Below are positions 1 to 6,189 of a stretch of DNA of 6,744 nt, in pieces. The stretch is from Sphingomonas sp. (GTDB taxonomy: Bacteria > Pseudomonadota > Alphaproteobacteria > Sphingomonadales > Sphingomonadaceae). The DNA is taken from assembly GCA_025935515.1 (NCBI GenBank), contig JAICVC010000116.1, positions 1 to 6,744 on the forward strand, given 5' to 3'. The translations under genes were made by a program, and so were the position numbers. Under the pieces are notes generated by a model, which saw nothing but the letters and a program-made list of their open reading frames with translations, was not told the DNA's origin and made no database searches. The first letter of the stretch is position 1; every line of letters begins with the position of its first letter.

Positions 1-431
1 AGGGTGGCGCCGCTGGCCGCCGCCGCATCGGTCATCAGCGCGCCGGCAGTGACCAATGCCTCCTTGTTGGCGAGCGCGACCGTGCGGCCTGCTTCGACCG
101 CGGCCATGACCGGACCCAGACCCGCGCAACCGACGATTGCGGCGATGACCAGGTCCGACTCGCCCGTCGCTGCCTCGACCAGCGCGGCCTCTCCTGCGGC
201 CGCCCGGCAATCCGTGCCGGCGAGCCTCGACCGCAGCTCCTCGAACCTCGCCGCGTCGGCGATGACGGCTAGTTTCGCGCCGGTCCGTCGCGCAATGTCC
301 GCCAGGGCTTCGACTTTGGTCGCGGCAGTGACGGCCGTCACCTCGAACCTTTGCGGATCGCGCTCGATCAGGTCGAGCGTCGATTTGCCGATCGAGCCGG
401 TCGCTCCAAGAATGGCGATCCTGCGGGTCAC
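1..431 (-). CDS. dxr: 1-deoxy-D-xylulose 5-phosphate reductoisomerase, N-terminal part (cut by the window edge)
   Basis: Dxr (IspC) rearranges and reduces 1-deoxy-D-xylulose 5-phosphate to 2-C-methyl-D-erythritol 4-phosphate with NADPH, the committed step of the cytosolic MEP isoprenoid pathway. About 143 residues are visible; full family members have close to 390-400, so the rest lies left of position 1. The protein opens VTRRIAILGATGSIGKSTLD, which holds the Rossmann NADPH-binding motif GATGSIG (residues 9-15). The family-typical ANKEALV motif is at about 121-127. The start is a GTG at 431-429 sharing four bases (GTGA) with the cdsA stop. The ribosome-binding site is weak (only a GGGG stretch inside the cdsA end), so translation probably depends on coupling to cdsA. 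It is the last visible gene of the pyrH-frr-uppS-cdsA-dxr operon. Its products ultimately supply the isoprenoid substrates of UppS. Identity is firm from motifs and synteny. Confidence 0.95.
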   Translation of the reverse strand, partial: MTRRIAILGATGSIGKSTLDLIERDPQRFEVTAVTAATKVEALADIARRTGAKLAVIADAARFEELRSRLAGTDCRAAAGEAALVEAATGESDLVIAAIVGCAGLGPVMAAVEAGRTVALANKEALVTAGALMTDAAAASGAT

Positions 432-1081
432 GTCAGCCCCATTAGCTGGGCTGCGGCCGTGAGCACAGCCACGGGCACGAGCCCGTCGAGGCGGTCGAGG
501 ACGCCGCCGTGCCCGGGGAGCCAGGTTCCGCTATCCTTGATCCCGGCCCGCCGCTTCATGCCGCTTTCGAACAAATCGCCGGCCTGGGCGGCAATCGCCA
601 GCACTGGCGCAAGCCCCAGCAAGGCAAGGCCAAGTCCGGTCGCAACTGCCCAGGCGCCACCACACGCCGTCGCGGCGACGATCCCGCCAATCAGGCCTTC
701 CACGGTCTTGTTCGGGCTGATCGCCGGAGCAAGCTTGCGCCTGCCCAGGCTACGGCCGGCGAGATAGGCGCCGATGTCGGTTGCCCAGGTCACGATGAAA
801 ACCCAGACAAGCAGGCTCAAGCCGCGCTCGTCGCTGGGCAGCCCGGGAGGCGTTCGCTCGCGGATCCAAAGGAGCGCCAGCGCGGGCAGCAAGGCATAAA
901 AGAAGCCGCCGATATACCAGGCGGCGCCCCAGCCCCTCACGATCCGGGTCCACTCGTAGAATATCAAGGTCGCAATCGCTGCGACCAGAAGCGCCAGAAC
1001 ATTGCCGCCCTGCACCGCGGCGAGCAACGCCGCCGCGATGAGCAGGATGCCCGTCATGGTGCGGATCGCAAGTTCGCTCAC
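428..1081 (-). CDS. cdsA: Phosphatidate cytidylyltransferase (CDP-diacylglycerol synthase)
   Basis: CdsA is an inner-membrane enzyme that condenses phosphatidic acid with CTP to give CDP-diacylglycerol, the precursor of the main bacterial phospholipids. The 217-residue protein is mostly hydrophobic, with probable membrane helices near residues 10-22, 27-43, 55-73, 88-108 and 127-168. The C-terminal family signature is intact: S173, KRR (176-178), KD (182-183), then PGHGGVLDRLD (189-199) with the metal- and nucleotide-binding acidic residues. SPNKTVEG (122-129) is another family hallmark. It is shorter than the roughly 285-residue E. coli enzyme and has fewer N-terminal helices. The start is a GTG at 1081-1079 overlapping the uppS stop as GTGA. 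An internal ATG at codon 9 is a less likely alternative, because it would lose the overlap seen at every other junction of the operon. The 3' end likewise overlaps dxr by four bases. Confidence 0.95.
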   Translation of the reverse strand: MSELAIRTMTGILLIAAALLAAVQGGNVLALLVAAIATLIFYEWTRIVRGWGAAWYIGGFFYALLPALALLWIRERTPPGLPSDERGLSLLVWVFIVTWATDIGAYLAGRSLGRRKLAPAISPNKTVEGLIGGIVAATACGGAWAVATGLGLALLGLAPVLAIAAQAGDLFESGMKRRAGIKDSGTWLPGHGGVLDRLDGLVPVAVLTAAAQLMGLT

Positions 1082-1824
1082 CGGCCACCGAAGCGACGGT
1101 CGCGCGCGGCGAAGGTTTCGAGTGCGCCGGCAAATGCCTGTTCGTCGAAGTTAGGCCACAGCACCTCGAGGAAAAGCAGCTCGGCATAAGCCGCCTGCCA
1201 TAGCAGGAAGTTGGAGAGCCGGACCTCGCCCGATGTGCGGATGAGCAGGTCCAACTCCGGCAGGTCCCGGGTCTGCAACTCGGCTGAGAGTTCCGTCTCC
1301 CCGATTGTCGCGGGGTCGATTTCGGCGGCAACGGCTTTGACCGCAAGCCGGCGCGCGGCGGCTGCAATCTCCGTACGCGAGCCGTAATTGAGGGCGATGA
1401 CCAATGTCAGGCGGGTGTTGTCGGCCGTGCGTTCGACGGCCTTTTCAAGCCGCTCGACAAGCTCGGCACCGAATGCTGAATAATCGCCTATCAGCTTGAG
1501 CCGGACCCGTTCCTTTTCCAGCGTCTTGAGCTCGCGTTCGAGGTAGAAGCGCATCAGCGCGGTGAGGTCGGAGATTTCCTCCTCGCTGCGTCGCCAGTTT
1601 TCCGAGGAAAAGGCGTGGAGGGTGAGCGCCTCCACGCCATGATCGGCGGCCGCCTGGAGCGCCCGGCGGACGGCTTCGGCACCCGCGCGATGGCCGGCAA
1701 CACGGGGCAGACCGCGCTGCTTGGCCCAGCGGCCATTGCCATCCATGATGATTGCGACGTGGCGCGGGACTTTTCCGCCCTCGCCCGGTCCCTTTGCGCC
1801 CCCAGGGGCGGCAGCGGGGCTCAC
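1078..1824 (-). CDS. uppS: Undecaprenyl diphosphate synthase (cis-prenyltransferase)
   Basis: UppS elongates farnesyl diphosphate with isopentenyl diphosphate units in cis to give C55 undecaprenyl diphosphate, the lipid carrier for peptidoglycan and other envelope polymers. The 248-residue protein shows all family motifs in order: HVAIIMDGNGRWAK (22-35), with D28 matching the catalytic Mg-binding aspartate; HAFSSENW (70-77); LNYGSRTEI (145-153); and RTSGE followed by RLSNFLLWQ and AAYAEL (196-216), which carry diphosphate-binding arginines and a late glutamate. About 20 weakly conserved residues precede the first motif. The start is GTG at 1824-1822, overlapping the frr stop as GTGA. An AAGGA element 11 nt upstream, inside frr, may serve as ribosome-binding site. 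The 3' end overlaps the cdsA start in the same way. The enzyme uses products of the pathway begun by Dxr at the end of this operon. Confidence 0.96.
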   Translation of the reverse strand: MSPAAAPGGAKGPGEGGKVPRHVAIIMDGNGRWAKQRGLPRVAGHRAGAEAVRRALQAAADHGVEALTLHAFSSENWRRSEEEISDLTALMRFYLERELKTLEKERVRLKLIGDYSAFGAELVERLEKAVERTADNTRLTLVIALNYGSRTEIAAAARRLAVKAVAAEIDPATIGETELSAELQTRDLPELDLLIRTSGEVRLSNFLLWQAAYAELLFLEVLWPNFDEQAFAGALETFAARDRRFGGR

Positions 1825-2381
1825 TTGCCGAGGATTTCCTTCTCCTTGGTTTCCGCCGCCTCGTCGATCTCCTTGATCGTATCGTCGGTCAGCTTTTGCA
1901 CTTCATGCTCGAGCCGCTTGCGCTCGTCCTCGCTGATCTCGTGCTTCTTTTCATCGATCTTCAAATGATCCATGCCGTCGCGCCGGACGTTGCGCACCGC
2001 GATGCGGGCCTTTTCGGCATATTGACCCACGAGTTTCGCGAGCTCCTTGCGCCGCTCTTCGGTGAGCTCGGGGATCGGCAAGCGGATGACCTGGCCGTCG
2101 GTGATCGGGTTGAGGCCGAGGCCAGCGGAACGGATGGCTTTCTCGACCGGCTGCACGTTCGAACGATCCCATACCTGGACCGACAGCATCCGCGCCTCGG
2201 GCGTCGAGACCGTCGCCACCTGGTTCAAGGGCATGTTCGACCCGTAAACCTCGACATGGACCGGATCGAGCAGCGCGACCGACGCGCGGCCCGTACGGAG
2301 GCCGCCGAGGTCATGCTTCAACGCCTCGACCGCGCCGTGCATCCGGCGCTTGAGGTCAGCGGTGGAGATGGTGGTAGTCAT
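1821..2381 (-). CDS. frr: Ribosome recycling factor
   Basis: RRF acts with EF-G to split post-termination ribosomes into subunits. The 186-residue product matches the usual length of about 185 and the two-domain tRNA-like layout. The long three-helix bundle is built from residues 1-29 and about 105-186, and the small beta domain spans about 30-104. Recognisable segments are the basic N-terminal helix with LRTGRAS (28-34), NPITDGQVIRLPIPELTEER (91-110) and the family-typical RNVRRDG (130-136); the last helix is rich in Lys and Glu. The start is ATG at 2381-2379, overlapping the pyrH stop as ATGA, with GGAG about ten bases upstream. The reading frame stays open far upstream across pyrH in another frame. 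That is a high-GC artefact, because only the sequence from this ATG resembles RRF. The stop overlaps the uppS start by four bases. Confidence 0.97.
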   Translation of the reverse strand: MTTTISTADLKRRMHGAVEALKHDLGGLRTGRASVALLDPVHVEVYGSNMPLNQVATVSTPEARMLSVQVWDRSNVQPVEKAIRSAGLGLNPITDGQVIRLPIPELTEERRKELAKLVGQYAEKARIAVRNVRRDGMDHLKIDEKKHEISEDERKRLEHEVQKLTDDTIKEIDEAAETKEKEILGK

Positions 2382-3109
2382 GATGCTGATTCTCCGTTCT
2401 GCACAACGGTCGCGGTTCCCCTGCCCGCCAGAACCTCGGCGAGGTTGCCTGACTGACGGATGTTGAACACGACGATCGGAATATTGTTGTCGCGGCAAAG
2501 GGCGACCGCGGCGGCGTCCATCACCTTGAGGTCGTCGCTTAAAACCTTGCCAAAACTGACTGTTTCGTAACGCTTTGCGTCGGCAACCTTCTTGGGGTCG
2601 GCGGTGTAGATGCCGTCGACGCTGGTGCCCTTGAACAAAGCATCGCAGCTCATCTCCGCGGCGCGCAGCGCGGCGGCGGTGTCGGTGGTGAAGAACGGAT
2701 TGCCAGTGCCGGCCGCGAACAGGACGATGCGGCCCTTCTCGAGGTGCCGAAGCGCGCGGCGGCGAATGTAAGGCTCGGAGACGCTCGCCATCGGGATCGC
2801 CGAGAGCACGCGGGTGTCGACGCCGAGCTTCTCCAACGCATTCTGGAGCGCCAGCGCGTTCATCACTGTCGCCAGCATTCCCATGTAATCGGCCGTCGCC
2901 CGATCGAAGCCCTTCGCAGCCGCGGCCATCCCCCGGAAGATGTTGCCGCCTCCGACCACCAGGCACAATTCGTGGCCCTGCGCCTTGGCCGCGGCGATCT
3001 CGCCGGCGAGCCCGGCGACGGCTTCGGGATCGATCCCGAACTGGCCCTGTCCCATCAGCGCCTCGCCCGACAGCTTTAGCAGGATGCGGTTGAAACGCGG
3101 GCGGGTCAT
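2378..3109 (-). CDS. pyrH: Uridylate kinase (UMP kinase)
   Basis: PyrH phosphorylates UMP to UDP with ATP, feeding UTP, CTP and UDP-sugar pools. Bacterial UMP kinases are cytosolic hexamers of the amino-acid-kinase fold, allosterically controlled by GTP and UTP. The 243-residue protein has the family pattern: KLSGEALMG (12-20) at the phosphate-binding N-terminus, VVGGGNIFRG (51-60), DYMGMLATVMNALALQ (74-89), AGTGNPFFTTDTAAALRA (133-150) for UMP binding, TSVDGIYTADP (162-172) and MDAAAVALC (197-205). The ATG at 3109-3107 is the only possible start. In frame upstream lie CGA, CGA, TGC, ACT, GGG, CAG and CTT and then a TGA stop. AGGGG lies 12 nt upstream, a rather long spacing. It heads the overlapping five-gene operon. 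Its usual neighbour tsf is displaced by about 2 kb by the TIR-domain gene on the opposite strand, so it probably has its own promoter in the divergent region. Confidence 0.97.
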   Translation of the reverse strand: MTRPRFNRILLKLSGEALMGQGQFGIDPEAVAGLAGEIAAAKAQGHELCLVVGGGNIFRGMAAAAKGFDRATADYMGMLATVMNALALQNALEKLGVDTRVLSAIPMASVSEPYIRRRALRHLEKGRIVLFAAGTGNPFFTTDTAAALRAAEMSCDALFKGTSVDGIYTADPKKVADAKRYETVSFGKVLSDDLKVMDAAAVALCRDNNIPIVVFNIRQSGNLAEVLAGRGTATVVQNGESAS

Positions 3110-3147
3110 TCGTCGGCAAGTCCCCTGAAGTCAGTGAAAGCGCCCCG

Positions 3148-3176
3148 CCTTTATGGCCGAGGCGCGAGCTTGCCAA
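3148..3176 (-). promoter_or_regulatory. Candidate sigma-70-type promoter for the pyrH operon
   Basis: On the minus strand TTGGCA (3176-3171) matches five of six bases of the TTGACA -35 consensus. A 17-bp spacer is followed by TAAAGG (3153-3148), a poor -10 that keeps only T1, A2 and A4. An overlapping reading, CATAAA at 3155-3150, matches four of six but leaves a 15-bp spacer. The predicted transcript start would be near 3141, about 30 nt before the pyrH ATG. Alphaproteobacterial -10 boxes are often degenerate, so this is plausible but unproven. Confidence 0.33.
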
Positions 3177-3223
3177 CTGCCTTGCTTGCCCGGGTGGCGG
3201 TTTGCGGGCAGCATTGCCGCCGC

Positions 3224-3228
3224 AGGGG
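3224..3228 (+). promoter_or_regulatory. Ribosome-binding site that sets the start of the TIR-domain gene
   Basis: AGGGG sits six bases upstream of the ATG at 3235. It favours this ATG over an in-frame TTG at 3202, which has no comparable purine-rich element and would add 11 residues unlike any TIR N-terminus. From the ATG the protein reads MASVFLSYARDD, the normal beginning of a TIR_2-type domain. Confidence 0.75.
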
Positions 3229-3234
3229 ACTGCG

Positions 3235-5175
3235 ATGGCCAGTGTGTTTTTGAGCTATGCTCGCGACGACGCCAAGAAGGCACGCCCGATTGCGCTCGCC
3301 CTCGAAGCGGCCGGTCACTCGGTCTGGTGGGACCTCCATGTGCGCGGGGGCGCCCAATTCTCGAAGGTGATCGAGGAGGCGCTGAAAGCCGCGGACGTCG
3401 TCCTCGTGCTGTGGTCCGCGGACGCGATCGAATCCCCGTGGGTCCGGGATGAGGCCGCAGCGGGACGCGATAGCGGTCGTCTCGTGCCGGCCACGATCGA
3501 CGGCACGGAACCGCCGCTCGGTTTCCGCCAGTTCCAGACGATCGACCTGTCTCGATGGAAAGGGCGCGGCCGCTCGGCGGAGCTCGAGGAGCTGAAAGCC
3601 GCGGTCGATACTTTCGCGGATTCCAAGCGCGATCCGATTTCTGCCAAGGCAACACGCTCACGGCGGGCGCTGGGCGGGCCGCTCCTGTTCGGGCTCGGCG
3701 CGCTCGTCATCGTAGCCTTGGCTGTCGGCTTGTTCATTTTGCGGCCGTGGAGCCGGTTCGGTTCGTCGATCACCACGGTTACCATTGCCGCATCCGACGA
3801 CACGCCGTCGTCGCGGGCCGCCGCGCGCGACTTGATCGTGAAGCTCGGAGCGCTTCAGACCAGCCAACTGGGATCGATCCGCCTCGCTGGAGCGGACGAG
3901 AAACGCGGAGACTCCGATCTGCGGATGGAGGTCGGCGTGGCGCCCGGCAATCCGGCCAATCATGCCAGCCTGATCCTCAAGGATGGCAGTCGCGGGACGA
4001 TCCTTTGGTCACGCGGATTTGAGCAACCGTCACAGCAACTCGAGGATCTGAAGCAGCAGCTGGCATTCACCTCGGCGACAACGCTCGAGTGCTTGCTGGA
4101 CCAGCGATCTTCGGGCACGCGACTGAGCCCAGAAGCTGCAACATCCTACCTGAACGCCTGCGCTCAGTTATCGGAATTCCTGAATTCGGATCCCACCGCA
4201 GCCGTCAGGATGCTGAGTGCCGTCGTCCAGCAAGCGCCCGGTTTCAAACGAGCCTGGGCGAAGCTGCTCCTGGCCGAGAGGGAGACAACAGGCGTCGCCT
4301 TCAACGGAGGTAGGCCGCCGGCCTTGGCGCTGTCGGCATTTCGTAAGCACATTGCCGAAGCCAAAAGGCTCGATCCGCGAATGCCGGAGGTGACTCTGGC
4401 TGAGGCGTCGCTTCTGGAAGCTAGCGACCTTCCGGGAGCGCTGGCGCTGATCGAGCCCCTCGCCTCGCGTCATTCCGACGATCCCTACGTCCTCGCAGCC
4501 TATGCTAACGTGCTCGGAAAAGTCGGTCGACTAGGGGATCAGGCTGAGGCTGCATCGAAAGCGGTGCGGCTAGACCCCCTTTCCCCTTCACTGCGCAACG
4601 ACTTCATTTCTGCCCTTGCTTATGCGGGAGCCTTCGATGCGGCGCAGCGAGAGCTTCGTGAGGCCGAGCGTTTGTGGCCGGGAACCGCAACTGTCCAGGA
4701 CGCGCGGTTCCGGTTCCATCTTCGGTATGGCGATCCGAAGATCGCCCGGGCCATCTTCGAACAGCAGACGGATTCAACGGGCGGCAGGGCCATACAGCTG
4801 TTTCTCGACGCGCGGATTGAGCCGACCAGGGCGAACATCCAGGCAGTGCTCGATCGTGTTCGCGAACGCCTCGCCAATATGGAAAATCCCAGTGCTGGCA
4901 TTGGCTTCGCGGTGCAGGCTTACGCGCAATTCGCCGGCAAGGAGCAAGTGTTGAACCTATTGCTCAACTGGCCGAAGACCAGCGATTTGATCCTCCTGTC
5001 TGATGTCTATTTCCGCCCGCATCTTCGCGATACGCGCCGCGATCCGCGGTTCATGCGAGTGGCCCAGCGCATCGGCCTGATCAAATATTGGCAGCAGAGC
5101 GGGAGGTGGCCCGATTTCTGCTTCGAGCCCGGCATGCCGTACGACTGCAAGGCCGAGGCCGCGAAGCTGAAATGA
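3235..5175 (+). CDS. TIR-domain protein with one transmembrane helix and a predicted periplasmic FlgO-like/TPR region
   Basis: No gene name is recognised. The protein has 646 residues. Residues 3-108 form a bacterial TIR domain: VFLSYARDD (4-12), GHSVWWD (27-33), then F42 and an amphipathic helix, VVLVLWS (55-61) and SPWVRDE (67-73). E73 aligns by motif with the catalytic glutamate of NAD-cleaving TIRs such as SARM1, so NAD hydrolysis or signal-nucleotide synthesis is possible but not shown. A basic stretch (138-144) precedes one hydrophobic helix (147-169), implying a cytoplasmic TIR and an exported C-terminus. Residues 179-290 resemble the FlgO/TolB-like module that precedes TPRs in CadC-like and cyclase proteins, including ILWSRGFEQ (256-264). 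TPR-like helices ending in LDP or similar run from about 318 to 500. The C-terminus, GLIKYWQQSGRWPDFC (614-629), also looks typical of such sensors. The gene is divergent from pyrH and convergent with tsf, and it has no partner gene in the window. An abortive-infection or stress-signalling role is inference only. Confidence 0.88.
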   Translation: MASVFLSYARDDAKKARPIALALEAAGHSVWWDLHVRGGAQFSKVIEEALKAADVVLVLWSADAIESPWVRDEAAAGRDSGRLVPATIDGTEPPLGFRQFQTIDLSRWKGRGRSAELEELKAAVDTFADSKRDPISAKATRSRRALGGPLLFGLGALVIVALAVGLFILRPWSRFGSSITTVTIAASDDTPSSRAAARDLIVKLGALQTSQLGSIRLAGADEKRGDSDLRMEVGVAPGNPANHASLILKDGSRGTILWSRGFEQPSQQLEDLKQQLAFTSATTLECLLDQRSSGTRLSPEAATSYLNACAQLSEFLNSDPTAAVRMLSAVVQQAPGFKRAWAKLLLAERETTGVAFNGGRPPALALSAFRKHIAEAKRLDPRMPEVTLAEASLLEASDLPGALALIEPLASRHSDDPYVLAAYANVLGKVGRLGDQAEAASKAVRLDPLSPSLRNDFISALAYAGAFDAAQRELREAERLWPGTATVQDARFRFHLRYGDPKIARAIFEQQTDSTGGRAIQLFLDARIEPTRANIQAVLDRVRERLANMENPSAGIGFAVQAYAQFAGKEQVLNLLLNWPKTSDLILLSDVYFRPHLRDTRRDPRFMRVAQRIGLIKYWQQSGRWPDFCFEPGMPYDCKAEAAKLK

Positions 5176-5199
5176 GAAAGAGCGGAGCAGAAGCCCCGC
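5170..5199 (-). terminator. Probable intrinsic terminator of the rpsB-tsf transcript
   Basis: On the minus strand, 28 nt after the tsf stop, GCGGGGC (5199-5193) and GCTCCGC (5188-5182) form a 7-bp stem with one G-U pair and a TTCT loop. TCTTTCTCATTT (5181-5170) follows. On the plus strand the same bases carry an A-C mismatch and no T-run follows, so it should work mainly for tsf. The T-rich tail covers the stop codon of the convergent TIR-domain gene. The U-tract is interrupted, so termination may be incomplete. Confidence 0.45.
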
Positions 5200-5227
5200 C
5201 CTTCCCTGTCGAACGATCCGCCAGCCG

Positions 5228-6172
5228 TCAGGCGACCGGCTCGGCCTTGTTGGAACCGGCAGCCGCGGCGACTTCGGCGGCGAAGTCTTCCTGCTTCTTC
5301 TCGATGCCCTCGCCGAGCTGAAAGCGGACGAACCCCTTGAGCTCGATGCCGGCGCCGGCGTCCTTCGCGGCGGAAGCAACGACCTCGGCAACCGGGGTCT
5401 TGTTGTCCATCACGAACAGCTGGGTGAGCAGCGCATGCTCCTTACGGAACTTGGCGAGGCCGCCCTCGACCATCTTCTCGACGATGTTCTGCGGCTTGCC
5501 GCTTTCCTTCGCCTTTTCCAAGGCGATCGAACGTTCACGCTCGACCAGTGCCGGGTCGAGCGATTCGGCGTCGAGCGCAAGCGGATGTGCGGCGGCGACA
5601 TGCATGGCGATCTGCTTGCCGAGCTGAGTCAGGGTTTCCGCAGGTGCGGCGCTCTCCAGCGCGACCAGCACGCCGATCTTGCCGAGGCCCGGCGCAACCT
5701 GGTTGTGGACGTATGAAACGAGCGCGCCCTCACCCACTTCAAGCACCGCAGCGCGGCGCAGCGACTGGTTCTCGCCGATCTTGGCGATGTTGTCGGTCAG
5801 CTTCTCCTGGACGGAGCCGCCCTCCGGATACTGAGCGGCGCCCAGCGCCTCGACGTCGGTGCCGTGCTGAAGCGCGAGCCTGGCGACATTGCGCACAAAA
5901 TCCTGGAAGATCTCGTTCTTGGCGACGAAATCCGTCTCCGAATTGACTTCGACGACTGCGCCGCGGTTGCCCTCGACGACAGCGCCGACGAGCCCTTCGG
6001 AAGCAGTGCGGCCGGCCTTCTTGGCAGCGGCCGACAGACCCTTGGCGCGCAACCAGTCGATCGCCGCTTCCATATCGCCATCGGTTTCGGCCAGTGCCTT
6101 CTTGCAGTCCATCATGCCGGCGCCGGTGCGCTCGCGCAGTTCCTTGACACTCGCGGCCGTGATCTCAGCCAT
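5228..6172 (-). CDS. tsf: Elongation factor Ts
   Basis: EF-Ts is the cytosolic guanine-nucleotide exchange factor that releases GDP from EF-Tu during translation elongation. The 314-residue product is of normal alphaproteobacterial length. Its N-terminal UBA-like domain (about 1-50) contains VKELRERTGAGMMDCKKAL (9-27). The core holds VNSETDFVAKN (76-86), whose Asp-Phe pair inserts near the nucleotide site of EF-Tu. GKIGVLVALES follows in the core, and MHVAAAHPLAL marks the second subdomain. A coiled-coil-like stretch rich in Glu and Lys and an Ala-rich tail complete it. The ATG at 6172-6170 is chosen because AGGAG lies eight bases upstream and MAEITAASVKELRERTG is the standard N-terminus. An upstream in-frame start would translate the palindromic repeat in the spacer. 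rpsB lies upstream, as in nearly all bacteria. Downstream, where pyrH is expected, the convergent TIR-domain gene is found instead. Confidence 0.97.
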   Translation of the reverse strand: MAEITAASVKELRERTGAGMMDCKKALAETDGDMEAAIDWLRAKGLSAAAKKAGRTASEGLVGAVVEGNRGAVVEVNSETDFVAKNEIFQDFVRNVARLALQHGTDVEALGAAQYPEGGSVQEKLTDNIAKIGENQSLRRAAVLEVGEGALVSYVHNQVAPGLGKIGVLVALESAAPAETLTQLGKQIAMHVAAAHPLALDAESLDPALVERERSIALEKAKESGKPQNIVEKMVEGGLAKFRKEHALLTQLFVMDNKTPVAEVVASAAKDAGAGIELKGFVRFQLGEGIEKKQEDFAAEVAAAAGSNKAEPVA

Positions 6173-6180
6173 TTTTACGT

Positions 6181-6185
6181 CTCCT
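6181..6185 (-). promoter_or_regulatory. Ribosome-binding site of tsf
   Basis: AGGAG on the minus strand, eight bases before the ATG at 6172, is a near-perfect anti-16S match and settles the tsf start. It begins only four bases downstream of the first palindrome of the inverted repeat pair, so folding of that palindrome in the mRNA could influence its accessibility. Confidence 0.8.
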
Positions 6186-6189
6186 AGTT

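Larger units (their letters stand above)
3110..3234. promoter_or_regulatory. Divergent intergenic region between pyrH and the TIR-domain gene
   Basis: This 125-bp gap separates the starts of pyrH (minus) and the TIR-TPR gene (plus), so the promoters or operators of both genes should be here unless pyrH relies on readthrough from tsf. A candidate pyrH promoter is annotated separately. For the plus strand, TTGCCA at 3170-3175 resembles a -35 box, but no acceptable -10 follows at the right distance, so no promoter for the TIR gene can be named. Two copies of GCTTGCC lie at 3168-3174 and 3184-3190, 16 bp apart start to start. GGCGG (3196-3200) can pair with CCGCC (3217-3221) just before the TIR ribosome-binding site. 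These are short GC-rich matches and may be chance. Confidence 0.5.

Noticed and set aside
4..462. Plus-strand 152-codon open frame at the left edge
   Set aside because: It is the complement of dxr, whose reverse-strand translation shows clear family motifs; the plus-strand product is low-complexity Ala/Ser/Pro.
509..1189. Plus-strand 226-codon open frame
   Set aside because: It lies entirely opposite cdsA and uppS, has low-complexity charged composition and no recognisable motif; it is a GC-driven shadow.
1821..3176. A 451-codon open frame on the minus strand that includes frr at its end
   Set aside because: Only the last 186 codons, from the ATG at 2381, resemble a real protein (RRF). The upstream part is pyrH read in another frame, is Arg-rich as high-GC shadows are, and would hide the ATGA overlap.
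3202..3234. TTG start extending the TIR protein by 11 residues
   Set aside because: No ribosome-binding site is seen for the TTG, while AGGGG is well placed for the ATG at 3235, where the TIR domain begins.
3381..3604. Direct repeat GCTGAAAGCCGCGG at 3381-3394 and 3591-3604 inside the TIR gene
   Set aside because: Both copies encode similar Glu/Leu/Lys/Ala helix segments (EEALKAAD and EELKAAVD) and are explained by coding bias; only two copies exist and the spacing has no clear meaning.
3131..3661. Minus-strand 176-codon open frame covering the pyrH upstream region and the TIR gene start
   Set aside because: It is antisense to the TIR coding sequence, rich in Pro, Arg and Ser, and has no motif; it also crosses the likely pyrH promoter.
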